Assembly: GCA_965221035.1 (NCBI GenBank)
Contig: OZ244860.1
Coordinates: 1-64,000 of the forward strand
DNA length: 64,000 bases
Source of the DNA: UBA6522 sp965221035
GTDB lineage: Bacteria > Pseudomonadota > Gammaproteobacteria > Steroidobacterales > Rariloculaceae
Direction of reading: 5' to 3'
Both the position numbers and the translations under genes were made by a program. The notes under the pieces were generated by a model. That model searched no databases, had not been told where the DNA came from, and worked only from the letters and a program-made list of their open reading frames with translations. Positions 23,963 to 32,549 of the stretch are shown one piece after another (the stretch's first letter is position 1; the number at the start of each line of letters is the position of its first letter).

Positions 23963-26269
23963 ATGAATATCCGATATCTGCCTGCGCTGATCACAGTCGC
24001 TTCAATCGCATTTGTGCCGGCGGCAACGTTCGCGCAATCCGAGGGGGACGACTCCGTTACACCGCTCGAAGAGATCATCGTCACGGCGCAAAAGAGGGAA
24101 CAGTCCTTGCGGGATGTTCCCATTTCCATTTCGGTTGCGACACGTGAACAATTGGAACGGGACCAGATTTACACGCTCGTCGATCTGCAGCGCGCCGCAC
24201 CTGGTCTTGAGGTTTCTCCGACGGCTGGTGGAGAGGCGGCTGGCGGTGCCCGAGTGCGCGGCATTGGCACGAATCTGTTCAGCGAAGGCGCGTCGGCGTC
24301 GGTCGCGGTGGTCGTCGACCAGATGCCAAGCGGAAATCTCGCGATGCCGGAAATATTCGACATGGCGCAGGTCGAGGTGTTGCGCGGTCCGCAGGGTACG
24401 CTGTTCGGCCAGTCAGCCTCGGCGGGGGTGATCAACATTTCCAGTGTGGCTCCGGATCCCAGCGCGTTCAGCGCCGAAGTCGGTGTCGACTATCAGTGGG
24501 ACGACTACTCGCAACGCATTGTGCGTGCGGCGGTGAATGTACCGATTTCCGAAAACTCGGCCCTGCGGATCGCCGCTCGATCCAACAGCCTGTCCGGGGC
24601 GAAATTTAATCAGCTGCGAGACCAGGAAGACGAGGATGACGTCACCAGCCTGCGCGTGCGCTATCGGTTGCAGCCATCCGACGAGTTGTCGATCGACCTG
24701 ATTGCGGAGTATCACGACAAGGCGGGTCATGACAATTTCTTCAATTACGCTGTGCCGCCAACCGTGGCGATCACAGCGCCTTGGGGAGCGCCATTGTCGC
24801 CAGCAGCCCAGCTCTCGTTCATAGCCGCTTGCGGCGATGTGGGGCCGTACGAGGTTGAGCTAAGCGCCAGAGTATATTGCGTCGAGGGGAACACAAGACT
24901 CGAACATCAATGGTCGGCCTTTGGTGCGATCATCAACTGGAACGTCGCCGATCATACTTTGACGTCGGTCACGTCCTACCGGGAAAAGAACCTCAACAAC
25001 GTCTACCGAAATTATTCGCGCGTGTACAACCAGTTTGCCGCTCAGCTTTTTCACTACGGTGAGGTCGGCGAGCAGATCACGCAGGAGTTGCGAATAGCCT
25101 CCAGCGAGGACTCGACGTTTCGCTATCTGGCAGGTCTGTACTTCGAAAATTACGACTACGACACGGCTCCGACCGGTGGCACCGTCGGCGATTTGAGCGA
25201 CCCGGCGGGTTTCCTTCTCTGCAACGAGCCAAGAACTGCCTGCGCTGGGCCGCCCACGTATCGACCGACTTTCGAATTCGCCGAAGCGGGAAGCTCGACC
25301 CAGGCGGTTTTTGCCGATGGCGAGTTCGATCTGAGTGAAACCGCGACCCTGTTCGGCGGCCTAAGGTACACGAGTCACGATTCGAGTTATGCAATCGGGG
25401 AAAACGGGCCCTTCAGCAACTTCGGTGGCGAGGAGAACAATGATACCTCGGGCCGACTGGGCGTTCGTTGGCGCGTTGGCGACGACGGCACCGTGTACGC
25501 ATCCGTTTCCCGAGGCTTCAAGCCGTCCTATGTGAGCATAAACCCCGATCCGGAAATCCCGGTTACGGTATTGGAACCGGAAATCAACACGTCGTGGGAG
25601 GTTGGAGGCAAGTTTGGACTCGTCGATGGACGGCTATTGCTGGATGCAAACCTGTTCAATATGTCCGTTGAAGGCTATCAGGCCCAAGCGCAGACCTTTA
25701 CCACAAGCGGGCTGGTGGCTATTCCAACCAACATCCCGGAAGTCACATCCAAGGGATTGGAACTCAGCTTGTACGGTTCAATTTCCGACCAACTCAGTTT
25801 CAATGCCGGGTACCTTTACAATAAAGCCCTGTACCCCGACGGATATCTAAGCGACGATTCAGCCGCATTGGGAGGCCCCGTCGACCTGGGAGGACGCCAG
25901 ATCGCGAAGTCCCCTGAGCGGAAGCTCACGGTTTCGGGTGAATGGTTCACGCCCGTCGGCGGCAACCTGGAGGCATTCGTCAATCTGAATGTCGTCCATG
26001 TTTCCGACATCCTCATCGAACAGCAGGCGCAGCCGGAGTTCACATTCCCGGCCCATGCGCGATGGGGCGGCAGCCTTGGGGCCAGATCCGGCGATGGCCG
26101 GTGGACGGCCCGGCTATACGGCCGCAATATCGGGGACGAGCCGTTCCCGCTTGCCGCATTGGGTGGATACTTGTTCGGACCGCAAAACGCCAACGGCAGC
26201 GTTCGTATGTGGACCTGGCCTGGCGTTTCCTTCCGCCAGGTTGGTCTGACCTTTGACGTCCGTTTCTAG
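23963..26269 (+). CDS. TonB-dependent outer-membrane receptor
   Basis: A 768-residue receptor. ATG 23963 is preferred over 23939 because it opens directly on a signal peptide (IRYLPALITVASIAFVPAATFAQ). The plug domain follows with the TonB-box region LEEIIVTAQKREQSLRDVPI, the phrase RGIGTNLFSEGASASVAVVVD, and VLRGPQGTLFGQSASAGVIN. The barrel extends to a terminal aromatic (VGLTFDVRF). The plug and barrel resemble the large proteobacterial group importing oligosaccharides or plant aromatics, not classical siderophore receptors; the ligand is not known. One base separates its stop from the beta-glucosidase start, so the two are tightly coupled and probably share a substrate. Confidence 0.87.
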   Translation: MNIRYLPALITVASIAFVPAATFAQSEGDDSVTPLEEIIVTAQKREQSLRDVPISISVATREQLERDQIYTLVDLQRAAPGLEVSPTAGGEAAGGARVRGIGTNLFSEGASASVAVVVDQMPSGNLAMPEIFDMAQVEVLRGPQGTLFGQSASAGVINISSVAPDPSAFSAEVGVDYQWDDYSQRIVRAAVNVPISENSALRIAARSNSLSGAKFNQLRDQEDEDDVTSLRVRYRLQPSDELSIDLIAEYHDKAGHDNFFNYAVPPTVAITAPWGAPLSPAAQLSFIAACGDVGPYEVELSARVYCVEGNTRLEHQWSAFGAIINWNVADHTLTSVTSYREKNLNNVYRNYSRVYNQFAAQLFHYGEVGEQITQELRIASSEDSTFRYLAGLYFENYDYDTAPTGGTVGDLSDPAGFLLCNEPRTACAGPPTYRPTFEFAEAGSSTQAVFADGEFDLSETATLFGGLRYTSHDSSYAIGENGPFSNFGGEENNDTSGRLGVRWRVGDDGTVYASVSRGFKPSYVSINPDPEIPVTVLEPEINTSWEVGGKFGLVDGRLLLDANLFNMSVEGYQAQAQTFTTSGLVAIPTNIPEVTSKGLELSLYGSISDQLSFNAGYLYNKALYPDGYLSDDSAALGGPVDLGGRQIAKSPERKLTVSGEWFTPVGGNLEAFVNLNVVHVSDILIEQQAQPEFTFPAHARWGGSLGARSGDGRWTARLYGRNIGDEPFPLAALGGYLFGPQNANGSVRMWTWPGVSFRQVGLTFDVRF

Positions 26270-26270
26270 C

Positions 26271-27575
26271 ATGCCGCTGTCTCGTCGCTCCGTGCTCCGC
26301 GCCGGAGCGGCGTTTCTGGCCGCACCCATTGTCGGGCGCGGCCAGAGCGCTTCGCCGTTCCCTGAGGGCTTCCTCTGGGGTGCGTCTACCGCGGGCCACC
26401 AGATCGAAGGCAACAGCACGGCCAGCGACCTCTGGTTCCTGGAGCACCAGGAGCCCACCAACTTCGCCGAGCCGTCCGGGGATGCGGTCAACGGTCTGGC
26501 GCTCTGGCCGCAGGATCTCGATCTCGTTCGCGACCTTGGCCTGAACTCGTATCGCTTCTCAATCGAGTGGGCGCGAATCGAGCCCGAGCCGGGGTTTTTC
26601 TCGACCGCGATGCTTGATCACTACAAGCGCATCGTGCAAGGCTGCCGCGAACGCGGTCTCATTCCCGTCGTGACTTTCAACCATTTCGTGACGCCGCGCT
26701 GGTTCGCGGCGCAGGGCGGTTGGACAAACAGCCAGTCGCCGACCCTGTTCGCGCGCTTTTGCGAGCGCGCCGCCAGGCATTTGGGCGCGGAAATGGGCTA
26801 TGCCGTGACGCTCAACGAGCCCCAGCTGATGCCTCTGTTGACCTGGGTATTGCCAGATGAGGTATGGCAAGGCAACCGGGTTGCGCTCGATACCGCGGCT
26901 GGCAGGCTGGGAATTGAGAAATTCTCGACCGGCAACGTGGTTGATCGCGCGGACATCCCGGCAACGCAGGAGAACCTGCTGCTGGCGCATGTTTCGGGTC
27001 GCGATGCGATCAAGTCGGCGCTGCCGGACCTGCCTGTTGGAGTGAGTATCGCCATTGAGGATGACCAGGCCGTAGGCTCGGCGGTCGTGCGTGACAGAAA
27101 GCGCGCCGAAGTTTACGAGCCATGGCTTGAACTTGCCGTCAACGACGACTTCCTGGGTGTGCAGAACTACACTCGTGCGCTCTACGACGCCGAGGGCAAA
27201 TTGCCGGTACCCGAAAGCTCCGAAACGGCTCACTTGGGAATGGAGGTCTATCCTCCGTCGCTGGGCAACTCTGTCCGTTACGCTTATTCGCATACCGGTT
27301 TGCCGATCCTGGTAACGGAACACGGAGTATCCACCGAAGACGATACCTTGCGCCAAGGCTTCATACCGGCGGCGCTTGCAGGTCTCAAGGAAGCCATGGA
27401 CGATGGCGTACCCGTGTTGGGGTACCTGCACTGGTCGCTGCTCGACAACTTTGAATGGGTATTCGGGTATGGACCGAAATTCGGCCTTGTGGCAGTTGAT
27501 CGAACCACCTTTGAACGCTCGCCCAAGCCCAGTGCGTTCTTGCTCGGCGAGATTGCGCGACAAAACTCACTGTAG
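26271..27575 (+). CDS. Tat-exported GH1 beta-glucosidase
   Basis: A 434-residue family 1 glycoside hydrolase. Start ATG 26271 lies one base after the receptor stop and opens a twin-arginine signal (SRRSVLRAGAAFLAAP), implying folded export. Core motifs are FLWGASTAGHQIEG, the acid/base in TLNEP (Glu183), SIEWARIEP, NYTRALY, the nucleophile in VTEHG (Glu350) and GYLHWSLLDNFEWVFGY. In most GH1 enzymes the nucleophile is followed by Asn; here it is His. The coupling with a TonB receptor suggests periplasmic hydrolysis of an imported beta-glucoside. A decayed fragment of a second GH1 gene sits just downstream. Confidence 0.87.
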   Translation: MPLSRRSVLRAGAAFLAAPIVGRGQSASPFPEGFLWGASTAGHQIEGNSTASDLWFLEHQEPTNFAEPSGDAVNGLALWPQDLDLVRDLGLNSYRFSIEWARIEPEPGFFSTAMLDHYKRIVQGCRERGLIPVVTFNHFVTPRWFAAQGGWTNSQSPTLFARFCERAARHLGAEMGYAVTLNEPQLMPLLTWVLPDEVWQGNRVALDTAAGRLGIEKFSTGNVVDRADIPATQENLLLAHVSGRDAIKSALPDLPVGVSIAIEDDQAVGSAVVRDRKRAEVYEPWLELAVNDDFLGVQNYTRALYDAEGKLPVPESSETAHLGMEVYPPSLGNSVRYAYSHTGLPILVTEHGVSTEDDTLRQGFIPAALAGLKEAMDDGVPVLGYLHWSLLDNFEWVFGYGPKFGLVAVDRTTFERSPKPSAFLLGEIARQNSL

Positions 27576-27602
27576 GGTCCACTCACCAGGATCCACTCGC
27601 CG
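27576..27602. repeat. Short imperfect direct repeat after the GH1 gene
   Basis: Two copies of about 14 bp (GGTCCACTCACCA and GGATCCACTCGCC) lie head to tail between the GH1 stop and the GH1 remnant. They may mark the junction left when the second copy decayed. Confidence 0.4.
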
Positions 27603-27773
27603 GTGATCTTGGTGACCGAGCACGCCTAAGCGACCAACGACGATGCCATCCGGCGAGACAGGTTGGTACCTACGCTGCAGGGACTTGCGACCGTCGACCG
27701 CGCCACGTTTGCGCGTGCGCTCAAGCCCAGCGCGGCAACTTGCCGTCAAGAGATTCGCAACAACGCGGCGTAG
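27603..27773 (+). pseudogene. Remnant of a second GH1 beta-glucosidase gene
   Basis: Read in one frame these 57 codons give VILVTEHA, a stop, then ATNDDAIRRDRLVPTLQ, then GLATVDRATFARALKPSAA and a final TAG. The first piece matches the nucleophile region of the intact gene next door (PILVTEHGVSTEDD), including the unusual His, and the last matches its C-terminus (GLVAVDRTTFERSPKPSA). About 35 residues containing the conserved WSLLDNFEW region are missing between them, and everything upstream of the nucleophile is gone. This is a truncated, internally deleted paralogue; it cannot encode a working enzyme. It abuts the amidohydrolase stop. Confidence 0.75.
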
Positions 27774-27774
27774 G

Positions 27775-29007
27775 TCAGTTGCACTTGTGCAGTCGGCCGT
27801 CCTTCATGATCACCCGCAGGTTATCCCTGTCGGCCAGTACGGAAATGTCCTTCGTGGGATCGCCGTCAACGAGCAGAATGTCGGCCAGAAATCCCTCTCT
27901 GACTTGTCCGAGTTCATCGCCCATCTCCATGGCTTGGCCCCCGAGCGCAGTGGCGGCATGCAATACTTCGTGCGGCTCGTAGCCGAACCACTCGACGAAT
28001 AGCTCCAGATCGCGCGCGTTCCTGCCGACCGGGTTCCACGGAAAGCCGTAGTCGCCGCCGGGCAGTGCGCGGATGCCGCGCTTGCGCAGTTCCTGGCCCA
28101 TGATCTTGACGCGGTCGGCAGCGTCCTCTTGCTCAGCGACCTGGTCGTCGCTTGCCATCACGCCAAACCTCGGCGCCCGCAAGAGATCGGCCTCGACGAT
28201 GCCCGGCGCCGGTCCGACAAACAGCTTGTCCCTGTTCGCCTCGATGGCGTCGTAGGCCTCCTCATCGGCATAGGTCAGGTGGTAAAGCGTCCGGAAACCG
28301 GCCTTGACAGCCAGCTTGATCGAGTGGGCCGTGTAACAATGCGCCGTCAACAGAACGCCCTTGGCTTTCGCTGCCTCCCCTGCGGCCAGCACTTCCTCGT
28401 CGTAGAATTGCTCGCTCATGTTCGTGCCGGGATCGAACGCACTGACGCCGTTGAGCAGGAACTTGACGGCCTGTGCTCCCAGTTCCGCCATCTCTTCCAC
28501 GAATCCGGCAACTTCAGCGGGGTCGCACTTGCGCACCATGCAGCCCTTGAACTTGTACATCGGGCCCATGGGCCCGCCGGGGACACGTTCGAATGAAGAG
28601 GTAAACAGGCGGGGCCCGGGCAGGAGTCCGCTGTCGAACGCCTGCTTGACCGCCAGTTCCGCCTTGACCGACATGGACCCGCCCGAGAATCCACTGGTGA
28701 AGCCGTGGTCGAGCATGACGCGGCCGCAGTGCGCCTCGATCAAGGACGCGAACTCCGCCGGGTGGTTGCCCGGCCTGTTAATCATCTCGACGCTCGAACC
28801 GAATCCCAGATGCGTATGAACATCCGTGAGACCCGGCATCAGGGTGGCTCCCTTGCCGTCAATGACCTCGGCGTCTTCGGCAGGGGCGGACTCTCCATTT
28901 CGAGCGACAACTGCGATGCGGTTCCCGTCGACCCGGACGCTGCCGGAAAACCGCTCCGGCGATGTGCCGTCGTAAATCATGACGTTGGTGAATACCGTGT
29001 TGCTCAT
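27775..29007 (-). CDS. Amidohydrolase-superfamily metal-dependent hydrolase
   Basis: A 410-residue cytoplasmic enzyme of the imidazolonepropionase/prolidase-like amidohydrolase group. The composite beta-sandwich start (VFTNVMIYDGTSPE) is followed by the HxH metal motif in LMPGLTDVHTHLGFG, a carboxylated-lysine region near EMAELGAQAVKFLL, a histidine in TAHCYTAHSIKLAVKAGFRTLYH, and the catalytic aspartate in ALPGGDYGFPW. The C-terminal sandwich returns with GQVREGFLADILLVDGDP. These enzymes hydrolyse cyclic amides, dipeptides or organophosphates; no substrate is evident. It is the last gene of a leftward operon behind an M24-like protein (27 bp gap) and a 2-hydroxyacid dehydrogenase. Confidence 0.82.
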   Translation of the reverse strand: MSNTVFTNVMIYDGTSPERFSGSVRVDGNRIAVVARNGESAPAEDAEVIDGKGATLMPGLTDVHTHLGFGSSVEMINRPGNHPAEFASLIEAHCGRVMLDHGFTSGFSGGSMSVKAELAVKQAFDSGLLPGPRLFTSSFERVPGGPMGPMYKFKGCMVRKCDPAEVAGFVEEMAELGAQAVKFLLNGVSAFDPGTNMSEQFYDEEVLAAGEAAKAKGVLLTAHCYTAHSIKLAVKAGFRTLYHLTYADEEAYDAIEANRDKLFVGPAPGIVEADLLRAPRFGVMASDDQVAEQEDAADRVKIMGQELRKRGIRALPGGDYGFPWNPVGRNARDLELFVEWFGYEPHEVLHAATALGGQAMEMGDELGQVREGFLADILLVDGDPTKDISVLADRDNLRVIMKDGRLHKCN

Positions 29008-29034
29008 CTTCTACTCCATTGAGGACGTAGTGCC

Positions 29035-30219
29035 TCACATGATCTCCGTGATCCTTTCAGGAAACCGGTGCAGGCGCTCGGTGCGTTCTTCGCCGATCAG
29101 AAAGGCATCGCACACCCAGTGAAAACCCTCCGTATTTGCGAAACCGGGATGACAGGCGACCACCATGCCGGATTCGAGCCGCATGGGCTCGTCGAAACGA
29201 ACGTACGGGCGTTCAACGAGGTCGTACCCCTGCCCGTGGCAGTGGAGCCGATCCTCTTCAGGCTTGCCATGTGATCGCATGAAATCGTTGTAGCGGTCCC
29301 AGATTTCGCTTGCGGACGCACCAGGGCGCAGCATTTCGAGCATGAATATGCGCGCTTCCAGCGTGAACTCGAATTCACGGTGCATGGCGTCAGTCGCCCG
29401 GCCCAGCGTCGCTGTGCGGCCGATCTCCAGGTAATGGCCGCCGGCGCCGCTGTTCTCAATGAGGATGGCCAACTGGTCGCCCTGCCGTATCCTGCGGTTC
29501 TGGAAGTGGCGATTCCTGAAGAAAGTAGGCGAGCCGATCGGCGATGAGGCGCACATGTACAGGCCTTGTTCGCTGCCCATCATCAGGCTTGCGTACTCGG
29601 CCGCGGCCGTTATGTCGCGGTCTAGCCTGTCGGGCTCGAAGGCGTCGAACGCCGCCTGCATGGCCCTGTCCTGCATCGCCGCCACGCCCTTGATCAGTTC
29701 GATCTCCTCAGGGCTCTTGATCGCCTTGATGCGGTCCACGATGTCGGAGGCATCAATGAAAACTGCCGCGGGAAATTCGTCGCGCAGGGAGTCGACCAGG
29801 TAATGAGATAGCGTCGAAAGCCCGACGAGGCCGATCGTCCCGTTCGCGTAGGGTCGCAGCGCCTTGGCGGCAAGCCCCGCATCGTAGCTGTGACAGTAGC
29901 TCGCAGTGGAATAGTAAGCGGACGTCAGGACGCGGGATACGCCGCGCCAGACCGGATCGTCGGTCGAAATCCGCCTGTCCTGCCCGAATGGTCCCTGGCT
30001 GACGACGGTCATGCCGTCATCGACGGGGAATGTCACGATGTCGGCGTAACCCTGGGTGGAAGGTATGTCCGTGAACCATTTCGGGTAGCCTCCCATGAAG
30101 TCGTTGTTGGCCTGCATGATCAGGACGTGGATGCCTTTCGCGTGCATCGCTTCCCTCGTTGCCTTCCACCGACGCTGGAGCTCGGTGGTCGAAACGGGTG
30201 TGTTGAGCCGTTCGTCCAA
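29035..30219 (-). CDS. M24 (creatinase/aminopeptidase P) fold protein with altered metal site
   Basis: A 394-residue pita-bread-fold protein. The N-terminal creatinase-like domain (RWKATREAMHAKGIHVLIM) runs to about residue 160 and the M24 domain begins at RIKAIKSPEEIELIKGVA. Metal peptidases use Asp-Asp-His-Glu-Glu; by position this protein has Glu255, Glu265, His328, His357 (ACHPG) and Asp371. Such substitution means ordinary dinuclear metal binding is unlikely and it may resemble creatinase-type or other non-peptidase members acting on small molecules. The gene begins 3 bp after the hydroxyacid dehydrogenase stop, so co-translation is expected. Substrate unknown. Confidence 0.78.
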   Translation of the reverse strand: MDERLNTPVSTTELQRRWKATREAMHAKGIHVLIMQANNDFMGGYPKWFTDIPSTQGYADIVTFPVDDGMTVVSQGPFGQDRRISTDDPVWRGVSRVLTSAYYSTASYCHSYDAGLAAKALRPYANGTIGLVGLSTLSHYLVDSLRDEFPAAVFIDASDIVDRIKAIKSPEEIELIKGVAAMQDRAMQAAFDAFEPDRLDRDITAAAEYASLMMGSEQGLYMCASSPIGSPTFFRNRHFQNRRIRQGDQLAILIENSGAGGHYLEIGRTATLGRATDAMHREFEFTLEARIFMLEMLRPGASASEIWDRYNDFMRSHGKPEEDRLHCHGQGYDLVERPYVRFDEPMRLESGMVVACHPGFANTEGFHWVCDAFLIGEERTERLHRFPERITEIM

Positions 30220-30222
30220 AAC

Positions 30223-31197
30223 TCAGACCCTGTAGCGAAGCGCCGCCACACCGCCTTCGAGGTATCGTGCGAAATTGTCCGAAACGGTGGCGTACGCGAG
30301 GTCGGGGTATCCTGTGTGGAAGCCGCCAGCGTGCGGGGTGACAAACACTCGCGGATGCGACCAGAACCGGCTGTCGGCGGGCAGCGGTTGCTGTTCGAAC
30401 ACGTCAACGGCTGCCCCGGCAATCTGCCCATTGTCGAGCGCGTCGAGTAGCGCGTCCTCATCCACCACGCCGCCTCGGGACAGATTGACCAGAACGGCAC
30501 AATCACGCATGGCGGCGAAGATGCGGGTGTTGACGATGTGGTGAGTCTTCTCGGTAAACGGTGTGAGCACGACGAGGTAGTCGAGCTCGGCTACCGCGCT
30601 TTCAAGTTTCGCGGTCGTGAAAACGCGGTCAAATCCCGGTACTTCGGTTCGAATGCCGGTGATGCCGATGACGTTCATGCCGAATGCGCGACATCGGGGA
30701 GCCAGATCATCGGCAATTGCGCCGAGACCGAATATGCCGACGGTCTTCCCGAAGAGTACGGTCGAATGCGGCTTGAGCCATTTTGCCTGCTCCTGGTTCT
30801 TCACAAGTTCGGGAATGTGCCGGGCGAAAGCCAGCATGCCCGCAAACGCCGCTTCCGACATTTGCGGGCCGTGCACGCCGTGCACGCGGGTGACCGCCAC
30901 ATCGTCCCGTAAATCAGGGTGGCCCCAGATATTGTCGACGCCGGTGCCGAACGACTGCACCCACTTCAGTTTTTGCGCCCGCCGGAAGATGTTCCCCGCG
31001 TTTTCGCCGAGTTGATGGCCGATGGTGAGCAGCACCTCGGTTTCTTCCACCGCTCGCCCCGCTTCTTCAAGCGTGCTCGCGACGCTCACTTCGACGCTTG
31101 CGAACTGGTCGGCGAGTCGCTCACAGCGCATGGTGCTGCGCTCGGGTTCATCGAAAAAGGCAAGGACCTTGGTTACATTATTGAGATGGGTGTCCAC
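30223..31197 (-). CDS. D-2-hydroxyacid dehydrogenase
   Basis: NAD(P)-dependent dehydrogenase of the D-isomer-specific 2-hydroxyacid family, interconverting a 2-keto and a D-2-hydroxy acid. The Rossmann signature reads GKTVGIFGLGAIADDLA; the catalytic Arg lies in NLSRGGVVDE, the Glu in AAVDVFEQQPLP and the His in TPHAGGFHTG. GTG 31197 is chosen (324 residues) because the family N-terminus corresponds to VTKVLAFFDEPER; the frame is open to an ATG at 31302 which would add 35 unusual residues, and that start cannot be excluded. It heads a leftward operon with the M24-like and amidohydrolase genes. Confidence 0.83.
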   Translation of the reverse strand: MDTHLNNVTKVLAFFDEPERSTMRCERLADQFASVEVSVASTLEEAGRAVEETEVLLTIGHQLGENAGNIFRRAQKLKWVQSFGTGVDNIWGHPDLRDDVAVTRVHGVHGPQMSEAAFAGMLAFARHIPELVKNQEQAKWLKPHSTVLFGKTVGIFGLGAIADDLAPRCRAFGMNVIGITGIRTEVPGFDRVFTTAKLESAVAELDYLVVLTPFTEKTHHIVNTRIFAAMRDCAVLVNLSRGGVVDEDALLDALDNGQIAGAAVDVFEQQPLPADSRFWSHPRVFVTPHAGGFHTGYPDLAYATVSDNFARYLEGGVAALRYRV

Positions 31198-31294
31198 ATC
31201 CGGCCGACCATTGCGAATGCGCCTGGGCAGGGTGTCGATCGCAATCCAAGACTCCTCATCCGCGCACCCGGAAACGCCCAGAATACTGGTGGCT

Positions 31295-31350
31295 GTATAC
31301 AAATTTCAAATAATGATTTTTTCGACCAATATAATATAGTCTAATGATTG
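31295..31350 (-). promoter_or_regulatory. AT-rich probable promoter of the amidohydrolase operon
   Basis: This stretch is markedly AT-rich compared with its surroundings and on the minus strand contains overlapping TATATT hexamers, 100-150 bp ahead of the chosen dehydrogenase start. No convincing -35 element was found. It is the only promoter-like sequence between the operon and the tRNA genes. Confidence 0.35.
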
Positions 31351-31469
31351 TATTGTTCGGCGAATCAGTCGTTGATGCCTTGGTTTCGGCATCTGGCAAA
31401 TCACCTCAACTATTTGGGACGCGTGAGTAGCGCCGCGAGGCGGACTGCCGGAAGGCACCAACGCCGAGG

Positions 31470-31545
31470 TGGCGTCCCCAAGGGGATTCGAACCCCTGTT
31501 GCCGCCGTGAAAGGGCGGTGTCCTAGGCCTCTAGACGATGGGGAC
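31470..31545 (-). tRNA. tRNA-Glu (anticodon TTC)
   Basis: A 76-nt tRNA on the minus strand. The acceptor pairs GTCCCCA with TGGGGAC, the anticodon loop reads CTTTCAC giving TTC, the T-loop is GGTTCGAATCC, and the 3' CCA is encoded. The D-arm GTCTAGAGGCCTAGGAC is typical of tRNA-Glu. It is followed 38 bp away by tRNA-Ala on the same strand, and the pair is probably one transcript with Ala first. Confidence 0.95.
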
Positions 31546-31583
31546 GTCGAAGTGCCGGCAGTCCTGTCGGAATCTTGGGCAAT

Positions 31584-31659
<76 letters not shown>

Positions 31660-31810
31660 AATTCCCAGCGGCGCGAGCCTAATGACTGCCTGTTGGGGTG
31701 TCAAGCGCTTGTGCGGGGGCCGCTTTCCCTCCATCCGAATGTTTGCGAATATTCCGGCATGGTCGAGGTTCTTGACTGGACAGCCGGACATACACGGGCG
31801 TTGGTGATGC

Positions 31811-32434
31811 GTGCCCGCTAGACGCGGCGATTCCCCGCAAGGGCTGATACTTGCCGGCGGCCGGAGCCGTCGTATGGGTGCGGACAAGGGCCTGGTCGAC
31901 TACCACGGTCATGCGCAGGTGCTGTGGCTCTCGGAATTGCTGCTTGAATTCTGCTCGTGTGTCCGGATTTCAATCGGTCCACGCCAACAGGGGTTGGGCC
32001 AGTACGCGTCCCTGCCCACAGTCGTTGACCGCGACCCAGGTCGGGGACCCGCGGGAGGGCTGGCGTCAGCCTGGGAAATCGACCCCGATACCGCCTGGCT
32101 GCTCGTCGCAGTCGACCTGCCGTTGCTGGACCAGGCGACACTCGATGTGCTGGCAAGCGGGCGTTCCAAGGCGCACCTGGCCACCGCGTTTCGCCATGGG
32201 GACGGAGCGTTGGAGCCGCTGTGCACAATCTGGGAGCCCGCCGCCCGGACCGTGCTGGAGCGACGCCTGAAACGGGGTGACGCGTCCCTGCGGCGCCTGC
32301 TGGAAGAAAGCTCGGTACGAGTCCTTGTACCGCCCAATTGCGAAGCGCTGCGCAGTGTCGATGCGCCGGAGCAGCGCGATGAAATACGCCGCCGCCTGCG
32401 GGACCAACGTCAGGTACCGCATTCCGAAAGTTAA
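31811..32434 (+). CDS. mobA: Molybdenum cofactor guanylyltransferase
   Basis: A 207-residue nucleotidyltransferase that attaches GMP to molybdopterin-Mo to make the guanine dinucleotide cofactor. The N-terminal loop LILAGGRSRRMGADKGL is the MobA signature; RDPGRGPAGGLASAW and the metal-binding aspartate in VAVDLPLL follow, then EPLCTIWEP and GDASLRRLL near the end. The start is GTG 31811 (second residue onward PARRGDSP). No other molybdenum gene lies in the window, so it appears to be a lone pathway gene. The next gene starts 115 bp downstream on the same strand. Confidence 0.87.
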   Translation: MPARRGDSPQGLILAGGRSRRMGADKGLVDYHGHAQVLWLSELLLEFCSCVRISIGPRQQGLGQYASLPTVVDRDPGRGPAGGLASAWEIDPDTAWLLVAVDLPLLDQATLDVLASGRSKAHLATAFRHGDGALEPLCTIWEPAARTVLERRLKRGDASLRRLLEESSVRVLVPPNCEALRSVDAPEQRDEIRRRLRDQRQVPHSES

Positions 32435-32549
32435 GCGGATAATGAATCGTTGCACGGGTGGTGGATCCCGACCGACGCGCCTCCGGGGGAAATTTGCAAC
32501 GCTGTTGGGTAAACTGCGCCGACGCCGAAAACCAAGAGTATCGCGCCTG

